DNA of 16,257 nt, from contig JAISTO010000136.1 in assembly GCA_031272575.1 (NCBI GenBank), positions 1 to 16,257 of the forward strand. Direction: 5' to 3'. The stretch comes from Treponema sp. (lineage in GTDB: Bacteria; Spirochaetota; Spirochaetia; Treponematales; Breznakiellaceae). Of this stretch, positions 1 through 6,891 are shown one piece after another. Within the stretch, counting starts at the first letter, position 1, and every line of letters starts with the position of its first letter. Both the position numbers and the translations under genes were made by a program. The notes beneath the pieces were generated by a model. The model had not been told where the DNA came from. It made no database searches and saw only the letters and a list, made by a program, of their open reading frames with translations.

Positions 1-166
1 ATACGGGCGCGCCCGGCAGTATGCTGCGCGCCGTGCCCCCGGCGAACGCCACATTCAGGGTAACGCGGCCCGGGGATGCGTCCGTGTTCCCATTGCCCGG
101 GCATCCGAGCGCGGCAAAAGACGCCGCGCAGAGCCCGATCATTAAAAAACGTGCAAAAGTTTTCAT
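1..166 (-). CDS. Lipoprotein, N-terminal part only (runs off the left edge)
   Basis: Only the first 55 codons are in the window. The product begins with a basic residue, a hydrophobic stretch and a lipobox ending A-A-L-G-C, so residue 22 (Cys) should be lipidated and the protein anchored at the cell surface or in the periplasm. The segment after the signal is a Pro/Gly/Asn/Thr-rich tether followed by a beta-type strand and an A-R-S-I-L-P motif, similar to the junction seen in many treponemal surface lipoproteins before repeated beta domains. A clear AGGAG ribosome site precedes the ATG. The gene starts 10 bp after the stop of the lyase-like gene and is almost certainly its operon partner. Function cannot be read from this fragment. 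Confidence 0.75.
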   Translation of the reverse strand, partial: MKTFARFLMIGLCAASFAALGCPGNGNTDASPGRVTLNVAFAGGTARSILPGAPV

Positions 167-176
167 GCTCTGCCTC

Positions 177-2327
177 CTAAAAAATTTCTTTCGTGTACAA
201 GAGGGTTCCGAAGCCGGGGATATCGTAGTCTCCCGCGGCGCCATTGTCCGGGCCGCTTTCGACCGTCCAGGAACCGCTATTCTCGACTCCCATTTTGGTG
301 TAGGTGAGTTTCGAGTCCGGAAGCCCCTTTATCACCTTGTAGTGATAGTAGGGCAGGTACCAGATGGGCCGCACGGTACCGCGCCCATCAGCGCTCACGA
401 CGGTATGGACTTCAGTCTGCGCGCCGCTGTTCAAGTTGCCGTAGACCCGCGTGTACTCGTGGAAGGGCACGTCTTCGAGCGCGATGTTGTACTTTGCGAC
501 ATACTCGCAGCACTTCAGGAAGCGGTTGTCGTCGTAGCCGAAGAAGTCGTCCCCCTGGGTCCAGGCGATGCTGCATATCATGCCGAGGAGCCCGATGTTC
601 AGCGTGCAGTGCCCCTGGTCGCGGCCGGATTCCTGGTTCTGCGCTATCTCCAAACCGCCCCCAAGGTCGTGGATATAATTGATGGCCTTGTCCCACCTGC
701 CGTTCCCGTTCCCTGAAAGCAGGTAGTTAATGCCGCGGTTGTAAATGTCACGGCGATCCGCCACGACGCCGATAGCGAGCGTGGCGGCAAGGTTCGCCAA
801 ATCCCAGTTCGCCCAATAGTGATCGTCACGGCAGTTGTTGTGGCCCGTAAGAAAGGTGTCGTTGCCGTTGTTGGTAAAGGGTGAACCGGCCCTGTTGCCG
901 TAGTAGAACACATCCACAAGCCACTGCTGAAAGTCCGCAAAATCGGTCGGATCCCAGCCCTCGTAATCGCGCAGGAGTTCTCCGGCCACGGCAAACTGGT
1001 ACCCGTAGATACCCGCGGCCAGGGCCCAGTCGCTCGTGCCGCTCACCAGTTCGCAGACATCGGCCCAGTGGTTCAGGATGCCGATAGCGGCCTCCGCATA
1101 CGCGGGGTCGTCCGTGAGTTTCCAGCGCACCGCTTTTTGATAGGCGCCAGCCACGGCCCAGCGCGCGTACTGGTAGTTTTCGGTGTAGGTACCCCCTTTG
1201 TAAGAGATTTCCGCGCCGGTCCCCCGCACGATTACGACGGTAGCGCCTTTTTCCCGGTCGTTATACCAGTCGGCCCCGTCATTAAAGTTGAGTTTTGCGT
1301 GTTTGGTCGCGGTAAGCGCGTTCCAGCCGGAAATCCAGGGCTCCACATTCGCCGCAATCTTCGCCTTGATAAGGTTAAGGTCGCTCTGCGGGTGCAGCCC
1401 GCCATTGTGCAGCATGGCAACCGTGTTGTCTTTCGGCGTGATCTGCACCGCCGCCAGCGCCGCCTGCTCCACGGTAAAGACGATTTCTGCCGCGTAAGGC
1501 CGCCCGTCCTTTTCCACCTGCACCGAGAGGCGGTACTTGCCTGGCAGGTAGTCGTCCGCGTCCACGGTGAAGGAAGCGCTTGTGGCTCCGGGCACCAGCA
1601 CCCCGTCGATGGCCCAGCCGGTCACGTCGAAGCTGCCTGAGGCCGTCACCGTAAGGGTGTCAGGGTCGCCGCCGCGGTAGATGGTACCGCTTTCACCCGA
1701 CTCGATAATCGCGCTGTCGAGATCGTTCCACCCAATGGTGATAGTGCCCCTGGTCGCGGCCGTTATCTCCTCGATCTTGCTTTTTAGGTTGTCGAGCTTC
1801 AGTTTTGCGTCCGCAAGAAGGCCCTGCACCGTGGCATTCGCCTGCCCGTACGCTTCAAGCGCCGCGTCCACCGCCTCCTCGTCGTTCATGGTGACCGTGC
1901 TAACTGTCTCCGCGAGGATGTCGCCGTGCGTCACGCGGAAAGCCGCCGCCGCGTCGAGGTCCTGCTGCGACGCGTTTTGCGCGGCCTTCAGTTGCGTAAT
2001 CTTCGCCTGCAGGTTGTCGAGCAGATCCTTCTCCGTGCCGAGCAGTGCCCGCACATCGCTTTCCAGCGCCGCGTAAGCCTGGAGCGCCGCGGTCACCGCG
2101 GCCTCGTCCCCAATGACGACGGTCTCGACCGTCTTTGCGAGAATCGCCGCGTGGGTGCTCTTAAAGGCGTCCGCCTTCTCCTGCGCCGTCTGCTGCGGAT
2201 TCTCTTGACCGCCCGACTTGTCATCGCCGGTGTTCTGAGGGCACGCGGCGAACAATACCGCCGCCGCGCACATCGCCAAACCGAGAAGCGCGCCTATCGC
2301 GCTCCTTCCAAGTTTTCTCTTTTCCAT
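177..2327 (-). CDS. Lipoprotein with alginate-lyase-like catalytic domain
   Basis: A predicted 716-residue exported lipoprotein. The ATG at 2327 is chosen because GGGAGG lies just upstream and a signal peptide follows at once, with lipobox F-A-A-C and Cys29 as the lipidation site; a longer frame adds 17 residues without signal character. Residues 53-115 and 128-190 are two copies of a helical repeat (D/A-A-F-x-x-T-H near the start, L-D-N-L near the end). Residues about 193-289 look like a beta-sandwich. The C-terminal 400 residues resemble the alginate lyase superfamily (alpha-helical toroid lyases, PF05426-like): a H496-N-N-C-R-D-D-H503-Y-W segment recalls the NNHxYW motif of PL5 enzymes, and E566-S-G-R-D-Q-G-H573 is typical of this family. 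It would cleave a uronic-acid polysaccharide by beta-elimination; the true substrate is not determinable. It follows the binding-protein gene. Confidence 0.78.
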   Translation of the reverse strand: MEKRKLGRSAIGALLGLAMCAAAVLFAACPQNTGDDKSGGQENPQQTAQEKADAFKSTHAAILAKTVETVVIGDEAAVTAALQAYAALESDVRALLGTEKDLLDNLQAKITQLKAAQNASQQDLDAAAAFRVTHGDILAETVSTVTMNDEEAVDAALEAYGQANATVQGLLADAKLKLDNLKSKIEEITAATRGTITIGWNDLDSAIIESGESGTIYRGGDPDTLTVTASGSFDVTGWAIDGVLVPGATSASFTVDADDYLPGKYRLSVQVEKDGRPYAAEIVFTVEQAALAAVQITPKDNTVAMLHNGGLHPQSDLNLIKAKIAANVEPWISGWNALTATKHAKLNFNDGADWYNDREKGATVVIVRGTGAEISYKGGTYTENYQYARWAVAGAYQKAVRWKLTDDPAYAEAAIGILNHWADVCELVSGTSDWALAAGIYGYQFAVAGELLRDYEGWDPTDFADFQQWLVDVFYYGNRAGSPFTNNGNDTFLTGHNNCRDDHYWANWDLANLAATLAIGVVADRRDIYNRGINYLLSGNGNGRWDKAINYIHDLGGGLEIAQNQESGRDQGHCTLNIGLLGMICSIAWTQGDDFFGYDDNRFLKCCEYVAKYNIALEDVPFHEYTRVYGNLNSGAQTEVHTVVSADGRGTVRPIWYLPYYHYKVIKGLPDSKLTYTKMGVENSGSWTVESGPDNGAAGDYDIPGFGTLLYTKEIF

Positions 2328-2374
2328 ACTCTGCCTCCCTGGACATTGAGTCCAAAAAACAAACCCAAATGTAT

Positions 2375-2461
2375 CCACAGATTTACACAGATTTACACAG
2401 ATAAATCAAAACGGTAAATTCATTTGTGTCTTTATCTGTGATAATCGGTGATAATCTGTGG
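2375..2461. repeat. Inverted tandem-repeat element, 10-mer unit
   Basis: Two 31-base arms, 2375-2405 and 2431-2461, match as reverse complements at 26 of 31 positions, separated by 25 bases. Each arm is itself a tandem array: the left is CACAGATTTA, CACAGATTTA, CACAGATAAA, and the right read in reverse is CACAGATTAT, CACCGATTAT, CACAGATAAA. A second small inverted pair, AAAACGGT at 2408-2415 and ACCGTTTT at 2462-2469, overlaps it. The element fills most of the gap between the binding-protein stop and the lyase start. In RNA it would fold into a long imperfect hairpin and could lower or stabilise downstream message. No T-tract follows, so it is not a standard terminator. Confidence 0.85.
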
Positions 2462-2467
2462 ACCGTT

Positions 2468-4087
2468 TTACAAATTCCTCTGCTCCCGGTCCAGATATGC
2501 CTGCACCTGATCTATCACGGCCTTGCGGATCACTTCGAGGCCTGCGTTCTTCACCTTGCCGTAGTACTCCTCGAGCGCGGCCTTCGCCTTTGCGGGCGAG
2601 CCGGCAAGCCCCAGCATAAGGATGGGGCGGTAGGTGGCCTGGATGCCGGCGACCGAGGCGTAGGCGGTGCGCAGCGTCGAGTCCGCTTCGTTGTTGAAGG
2701 TGAAGCCCGCGATCGGGCTTGCAATGTAGGTGGCTGGATCGTTCTGGTACTTGAAGAGGGCCTTTATCTCCTCGGGGTAGTTTGTGTCGATGCGGATGTA
2801 GGACGGGTTCCATGTCATCTCGTAGCCGGGGAACATATACTTGTGCTCTCCCGCAATGTCCGCGTACTCGTCCTCGCCGACCGCGGTCCAGTCTTCGCCC
2901 TCGATGCCGAATTCAAACAGATCGTGGTTGGCGCGGCTCTGGAAGAGCCAGTCGATAAAGGCCATGGTCTTGTCCACCTTTTTGGACTGCCGGGGTATGC
3001 ACAAAAAGTTCCACGCGGTAAGCGCCTGGGACACCACGCGCTCCCGTTTCTGCATGGTGGGGACATACACGTACGCTTCCACCGATTTCCCCAGACGCTC
3101 CATGGTGCGGGACGCGTTCAGGTAGTTGGAAATGTTGCCTTCCACGGCCGCCACTTTTTCCACGTCAAAGAGATTGCTTGACGCGTTCGTTTCGGTTTGA
3201 CGGTCGGCCTGCGCGTACGCGGCCCATTTGGGAATAGCGTTGATCACGCGGTCGTTCCGCGTGTTGCGATTGTAGGGCGCGGGAAAGCGCGCATACGCGG
3301 AGTCCGGATCCCCCAGCGTTGCCGCGCCGAGCACCGTCTTGCCGTCCGCGCTCAAGGCGACATCGAACATCATGCCGACGCCGTTGCCGGTGCCGTCAAT
3401 GTTGAGCACGTTGGCCGCGCGCTTTTCGATGATGTCGTCGTCGAGATAGTAGAAGCCCCGCGACGGCCCCACCGCGAAGGGGGAAACCATCGCGAGCGCG
3501 CCGCTGTCGATGTCGGCCTTTACCCGCTTGAAAAACGCCTCCAGTTCCGCGTTGCTTTGTATCGGCGCAAGGCCGTACTTTTCGCGGAGGTCTTTGCGCA
3601 GCAGTATCACCTGAATGTCCTCCGCGGCCTGCGTGAACGGTATCGCGTAGATGCTGCCGTCAGCGTTCGTTACCTGCCGCAGGTACTCAGGCGGAAACGC
3701 TGACCGCAGGCCAGGATACTGACTGTCGGTAAAGTAGCGCGAGATGTCCGCATAGGCGCCCTGAGTCGAAAGCCGATTCAGGTTCATCCAGTACGCGTCG
3801 AAGACCAGATCGGCGTCCTCCTGGTTGCTCATCATCAGGGGCATCTTCTCACGGTGATCCGCGCCGGAACTCCAGATGATATCCAGTTTGACGTTGAGTG
3901 TGTCCTTCGTTTCCGCATAGAACCGGTCCAGTACCTTGTCCATGTTCTGCGCCTCCCCGAAGAGGTACACCTTCAGGGTGACGCTGCCATCGGCGCTGCC
4001 CCCGCAGCCCGCGGCTGCCAGAAGCAGCGCGGCGCACAATGCGGCAAGCCATCGCGCGGCCGGCATCCTTTTCAACAGTATCTTCAT
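2468..4087 (-). CDS. Solute-binding lipoprotein of a sugar ABC importer (LplA/YtcQ type)
   Basis: A 539-residue extracellular solute-binding protein. Residues 1-28 form a lipoprotein signal (basic start, Leu/Ala-rich core, lipobox A-A-G-C, Cys28). The mature part begins with a V-T-L-K-V-Y-L-F-G strand typical of the carbohydrate-binding type 1 family and contains the A-F-I-D-W-L-F-Q segment common in this class. The last 90 residues (P-I-A-G-F-T-F-N through a Q-V-Q-A-Y-L-D end) match the DUF3502 domain that closes LplA/YtcQ-like proteins. A GGAGG ribosome site lies just before the ATG, and the gene starts 14 bp after the second permease. It should capture an oligosaccharide for the two permeases. 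No ATPase gene is present, as is usual for these operons, which rely on a shared MsmX-type ATPase elsewhere (family knowledge). Confidence 0.9.
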   Translation of the reverse strand: MKILLKRMPAARWLAALCAALLLAAAGCGGSADGSVTLKVYLFGEAQNMDKVLDRFYAETKDTLNVKLDIIWSSGADHREKMPLMMSNQEDADLVFDAYWMNLNRLSTQGAYADISRYFTDSQYPGLRSAFPPEYLRQVTNADGSIYAIPFTQAAEDIQVILLRKDLREKYGLAPIQSNAELEAFFKRVKADIDSGALAMVSPFAVGPSRGFYYLDDDIIEKRAANVLNIDGTGNGVGMMFDVALSADGKTVLGAATLGDPDSAYARFPAPYNRNTRNDRVINAIPKWAAYAQADRQTETNASSNLFDVEKVAAVEGNISNYLNASRTMERLGKSVEAYVYVPTMQKRERVVSQALTAWNFLCIPRQSKKVDKTMAFIDWLFQSRANHDLFEFGIEGEDWTAVGEDEYADIAGEHKYMFPGYEMTWNPSYIRIDTNYPEEIKALFKYQNDPATYIASPIAGFTFNNEADSTLRTAYASVAGIQATYRPILMLGLAGSPAKAKAALEEYYGKVKNAGLEVIRKAVIDQVQAYLDREQRNL

Positions 4088-4101
4088 ATTGCCTCCATTC
4101 G

Positions 4102-4992
4102 CTATCCTTTCACCGCCCCCACCATAATGCCCGTGGTAAAGTAACGCTGCAAAAAGGGATAGAGCAGTACGATGGGACCGATAGTGACCATTGCGGTTGC
4201 CATCCGCATGGTGGAGGATGGCAAATCAAATGTTTGTATCCGTAACTGCCCCGCCATCTGGGTCATGAATTCCACATTGCGGAGCATCTTCATGATCATC
4301 ATTTGCAGGGGCTGCAGGTGGTTACGGTCGATATAGAGCATGGCCTGAAACCAGTTGTTCCAGTACCCGAGCGCGTAAAAAAGCCCCACCGCGGCAAGGG
4401 CCGGCGTGGAGACCGGCAGGATTATGCGGAACAGGATGCCCACTTCACGCGCCCCGTCGAGCCGCGCGGACTCCGCCAGCGAGCCGGGCACGGACAGGAA
4501 GAAATTCCGCATCAGAAACATATTCCACGGGTTGATGAGTACGGGGATGATCAGCACGAGCAGGTTGTTTTTCAGATGCAGGTACCGCGATATGAGCATA
4601 TAGGTGGGAATAAGCCCGCCGGAAAACAGCATGGTAAAATAGACGAAGAAGTTTATGCCTCTGCCGTAACGCAGTTTCCCCGTCGCGAGGGGGTAGGCGA
4701 TCAGCACGGTGACGAGCAGACTGAGCAGTGTGCCCGCGAGGGTGACGAAGATCGATACGCCGTACGACTGGTAGATCTGATTCGTCTTGAAGAGCATCTT
4801 GTACGCGGCGAGCGAAAAGCCGCGGGGGAAGATGCTGAAGCCGTCGCGCAGGATAGCGGCCTCTTCCGAAAAAGACGCGGAGAGCGCGATAAGAAACGGC
4901 ACTATGCAGAGCGCCGCAAACACGAGTACGCATATATAACAAAACGCGCTCAGCGCTTTGTCCGACACCGTTTCACGAATGTGCTTTTTCAT
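4102..4992 (-). CDS. Sugar ABC transporter permease, YtcP/LplC type
   Basis: A 296-residue inner-membrane permease of the MalG/CUT1 class with about six hydrophobic helices; the first is near residues 15-35. The cytoplasmic EAA-loop equivalent is seen as E-S-A-R-L-D-G-A around residue 173, followed by I-L-P-V-S-T-P-A-L-A, which contacts the ATPase subunit in this family. The C-terminus ends in the characteristic Q-R-Y-F-T-T-G-I-M-V-G-A-V-K-G. The start at 4992 (M-K-K-H-I) is preferred over a longer frame that begins inside the upstream gene. Its ribosome-binding position is filled by an uninterrupted run of eleven G, which ends five bases before the ATG. The TAA of the preceding permease gene abuts this run. 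Confidence 0.92.
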   Translation of the reverse strand: MKKHIRETVSDKALSAFCYICVLVFAALCIVPFLIALSASFSEEAAILRDGFSIFPRGFSLAAYKMLFKTNQIYQSYGVSIFVTLAGTLLSLLVTVLIAYPLATGKLRYGRGINFFVYFTMLFSGGLIPTYMLISRYLHLKNNLLVLIIPVLINPWNMFLMRNFFLSVPGSLAESARLDGAREVGILFRIILPVSTPALAAVGLFYALGYWNNWFQAMLYIDRNHLQPLQMMIMKMLRNVEFMTQMAGQLRIQTFDLPSSTMRMATAMVTIGPIVLLYPFLQRYFTTGIMVGAVKG

Positions 4993-4997
4993 TTTTA

Positions 4998-5008
4998 CCC
5001 CCCCCCCC
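4998..5008 (-). repeat. Eleven-base poly-G tract at the ribosome site of the second permease
   Basis: The plus strand shows eleven consecutive C, so the transcript carries G11. It lies exactly between the TAA of the first permease and TAAAA-ATG of the second, where a Shine-Dalgarno sequence should be, and no other candidate site is visible. G runs can pair with the CCUCC of 16S rRNA by allowing a G-U pair. Homopolymer tracts of this length are prone to slipped-strand length change. Confidence 0.8.
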
Positions 5009-5926
5009 TTAAAAGATAGCGGACTCGGGTTCGAGTCTGCGGGCAATACGGTTTGCCGCATACACGAACGCAAGGCCGAAGACGCTCTGCAGCATACCGA
5101 CCGCGGCCGCCATGCCGTAATCGCTCATGCTGCGGAGCATACGGTACACGTAAGTGTCGATAACATCGGTGGTCGAAAACAGCATCGCGTTGTCCTGCAC
5201 GAGCCCGTAGATCATGCCGAAGTCCCCGTAGAAGATCCGCCCCACGCTGAAGAGGGTCATTAAGATGATCACGGGCCGCAGGTAGGGGATAGTGATACGG
5301 AAGATGATCTGCAGGCGGCTTGCGCCGTCTATGCGCGCGGCCTCGAAGATCTCCGTGTCCATGCCGGTAATGCTGGCAATGTACACGATGGCCATGTAGC
5401 CCGCGCCCTGCCAGATCCGCAGCGCCACCAGGATAGCCGGCCAGATCTGCGCGTTCGCGTAGAAGTTCAGGTCTATGCCGCGCGCCTTTAGGAAGAGCGC
5501 GATGATGCCCCCGTCGCTTTGCAGGAAACTCCGCAGGAAGAGCGCGATGACGGCCCACGAGATAAAGTAGGGCAAGAGCGACAGGGCCTGCGTTATTCGC
5601 TTGACCTTCCGGTTCCGCAGTTCCGAAAACATCACCGCCAGGGCGACCGCGGTAACGGTCGTCGCGATGATGAAGAGGACGTTGAGGTAGAGCGTGTTGA
5701 GCAGCACTTTGAGTATGTCCCCGCTGACGAAGAGGAAGCGGAAGTTAGCCAGCCCGCTGAACGCGCTCCCGAATATGCCGCGCACCACATTGAAGTCCTG
5801 AAAGGCGATAACCAGCCCGCCCATGGGGACATAACTGAATACCAGGAAAAAGAGCAGTCCCGGCACCGTGAGCGCATAAAGCGCGGCATTTTTCCGCATT
5901 TCCGCGGCAAAAGTAGGTTGTTGCAT
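5009..5926 (-). CDS. Sugar ABC transporter permease, LplB type
   Basis: First gene of the minus-strand operon, 305 residues from the ATG at 5926. It carries the family-typical beginning of helix 1 (P-G-L-L-F-F-L-V-F-S-Y-V-P-M-G-G) followed by V-I-A-F-Q-D-F-N, then further membrane helices and the EAA loop E-A-A-R-I-D-G-A-S near residue 195 that docks the ATPase. This matches LplB/YtcQ-system permeases. A TTG at 5968 would add 14 residues, but it falls inside the operator-like palindrome and has no ribosome site. The ATG has only a weak GAAAG upstream. It would form the channel as a heterodimer with the following permease. Confidence 0.92.
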   Translation of the reverse strand: MQQPTFAAEMRKNAALYALTVPGLLFFLVFSYVPMGGLVIAFQDFNVVRGIFGSAFSGLANFRFLFVSGDILKVLLNTLYLNVLFIIATTVTAVALAVMFSELRNRKVKRITQALSLLPYFISWAVIALFLRSFLQSDGGIIALFLKARGIDLNFYANAQIWPAILVALRIWQGAGYMAIVYIASITGMDTEIFEAARIDGASRLQIIFRITIPYLRPVIILMTLFSVGRIFYGDFGMIYGLVQDNAMLFSTTDVIDTYVYRMLRSMSDYGMAAAVGMLQSVFGLAFVYAANRIARRLEPESAIF

Positions 5927-5967
5927 ACTTTCAATGTAAGACCGATTCCGCGCGCGGTCAACTCCCA

Positions 5968-5998
5968 AATTTTAACAAACCACTAAAGTGTTAAAATT
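5968..5998. promoter_or_regulatory. Operator-like palindrome in front of the sugar operon
   Basis: Perfect 10-base inverted arms, AATTTTAACA at 5968-5977 and TGTTAAAATT at 5989-5998, with an 11-base centre. It overlaps the proposed -10 element and covers the expected transcription start, 42 bp before the start codon of the first permease. Position and symmetry suit a dimeric repressor that senses the imported sugar. No regulator gene is in the window, so the protein is unknown. Confidence 0.6.
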
Positions 5999-6024
5999 CG
6001 AACCGGTGGGGGAAGCACTGTCAA
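5996..6024 (-). promoter_or_regulatory. Sigma-70-type promoter of the sugar uptake and lyase operon
   Basis: On the minus strand a perfect TTGACA (6024-6019) is followed by a 17-base spacer and TCGAAT (6001-5996), which matches TATAAT at four of six positions. The initiation region falls inside the palindrome at 5968-5998. It would drive the permease, binding protein and lyase genes. Confidence 0.55.
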
Positions 6025-6034
6025 CAAGTTAAGA

Positions 6035-6126
6035 CCGTCATTCCGCGGCCTGGCCCCCCGTCATTCCGCGGTTTAACCGCGGAATCTGCCCCGTAGGGGG
6101 GCGGGGAACGGCCGGGGAAAATGACG
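6035..6126. repeat. Composite intergenic palindromic repeat
   Basis: The 14-mer CCGTCATTCCGCGG occurs twice in direct orientation (6035-6048 and 6058-6071). The second copy leads into a near-perfect palindrome with 11-base arms (6063-6073 and 6075-6085). CGTCATT at 6059-6065 is mirrored by AATGACG at 6120-6126. Just downstream a small GC hairpin (GCGGC at 6126-6130, GCCGC at 6136-6140) follows. The layout resembles REP-like extragenic palindromes; it could act as a shared terminator or insulator between the divergent promoters, but no coding role is seen. Confidence 0.65.
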
Positions 6127-6143
6127 CGGCCTAAAGCCGCTTG

Positions 6144-6171
6144 GGGAGTAGGGAGTGGCTAGTGGAGAGTG
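6144..6171 (+). repeat. Half-element: four tandem heptamers upstream of atpE
   Basis: Reads GGGAGTA, GGGAGTG, GCTAGTG, GAGAGTG in succession. The first two units are the same variants found in the element between atpB and atpD. No complementary array is found within the next 100 bases, so this is a single-sided or decayed copy. It sits 29 bp upstream of the atpE promoter -35 box. Confidence 0.7.
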
Positions 6172-6199
6172 GAAGGAAAAAAATTTTTCACCAACCCTC

Positions 6200-6228
6200 T
6201 TGCATAAAAATGATGGATATGCTACTAT
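6200..6228 (+). promoter_or_regulatory. Sigma-70-type promoter of the V-ATPase operon
   Basis: TTGCAT at 6200-6205, a 17-base spacer, and TACTAT at 6223-6228, with TG one base upstream of the -10 (an extended -10). It stands about 50 bp before the start codon of atpE and is the only strong promoter seen for the whole operon. Confidence 0.7.
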
Positions 6229-6239
6229 ATACAGAAGGG

Positions 6240-6270
6240 GCGGCCTTTGGCCGCTGCCTGCAAGAAGGAG
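6240..6270 (+). promoter_or_regulatory. Leader hairpin and ribosome site of atpE
   Basis: GCGGCC (6240-6245), a three-base TTT loop and GGCCGC (6249-6254) form a tight hairpin in the 5' leader. AAGGAG at 6265-6270 lies six bases before the ATG. The hairpin ends before the ribosome site, so it more likely protects the message end than blocks translation. Confidence 0.6.
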
Positions 6271-6276
6271 TAACGA

Positions 6277-6891
6277 ATGGAGATTCAACTACAGGAACTC
6301 ATCGACAAGATAAAACGCGAAGGCATAGAGACGGCCTCGCAGGAGGCCGCGGCACTGCGCGCCCGGGCGGAAGCGGAGGCGAAGCGCATAGTGGAGGCGG
6401 CAAAGAAAGAGGCGGCGGATATCACCGCGCAGGCAAAGCAGGACGCGGCGCGTTTCGAAAAGGCGGGGCAGGCCGCGCTCGCGCAGGCCTCGCGCAACCT
6501 CGTTCTCGCGTTCAAGGGCGAAATCGACGCGCTCCTGGCGCGCATCGCGGCGCGGGAGACGGCCGCGGCCTACGACGCGGGGGTGCTCAAGGCCGCGCTG
6601 CCGGACATCCTCAAAAACTGGGCCGCCAAGGACCAGAACGACCTGGCGGTGCTTCTGCCGGCAAAGGACGCGGCCGCGCTCGAGGCCTGGTTCACGTCCG
6701 CGCTGGCGGCCGAACTCAAAAAGGGCGTCACGCTCAAGGCCGACCGCAGCCTCGGCGCGGGCTTCCGCATCGCGGAGCGGGACGGCTCGGCCTACTACGA
6801 CTTCTCGGCAGAGGCGGCCGCGGAACTTCTGTCCGCGTACCTCAACCCGCAGTTGGCGGCTATCCTCAAGGACGCCGCAAAGGCCGCTTAG
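6277..6891 (+). CDS. atpE: V/A-type ATPase subunit E (peripheral stalk)
   Basis: 204 residues, the normal size for subunit E. Residues 1-85 are a long charged, Ala-rich helix (repeated E-A-x-A-K-R and K-K-E-A-A-D patterns) that would pair with a partner stalk helix; residues about 100-204 form the globular domain that holds the top of the A3B3 head. The stator keeps the catalytic head from rotating with the central shaft. The gene opens the operon behind a good promoter and ribosome site. The Ala content is very high, in line with the GC-rich background. Its stop codon is directly followed by the GTG of the next gene, so the two are probably translationally coupled. No separate subunit G/H gene, the usual stalk partner, is visible. 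Confidence 0.93.
   Translation: MEIQLQELIDKIKREGIETASQEAAALRARAEAEAKRIVEAAKKEAADITAQAKQDAARFEKAGQAALAQASRNLVLAFKGEIDALLARIAARETAAAYDAGVLKAALPDILKNWAAKDQNDLAVLLPAKDAAALEAWFTSALAAELKKGVTLKADRSLGAGFRIAERDGSAYYDFSAEAAAELLSAYLNPQLAAILKDAAKAA

Noticed and set aside
1068..1640. Plus-strand frame of 190 codons opposite the lyase gene
   Set aside because: Antisense to the lyase lipoprotein, composition typical of a shadow frame, no family features.
4998..5008. Poly-G slippage creating a fusion of the two permeases
   Set aside because: The TAA of the first permease comes before the tract, so a length change cannot remove that stop.
5009..5073. Longer start for the second permease inside the first permease gene
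   Set aside because: It adds 27 residues without permease character and reads through the poly-G tract; the M-K-K-H start at 4992 gives the expected N-terminus.
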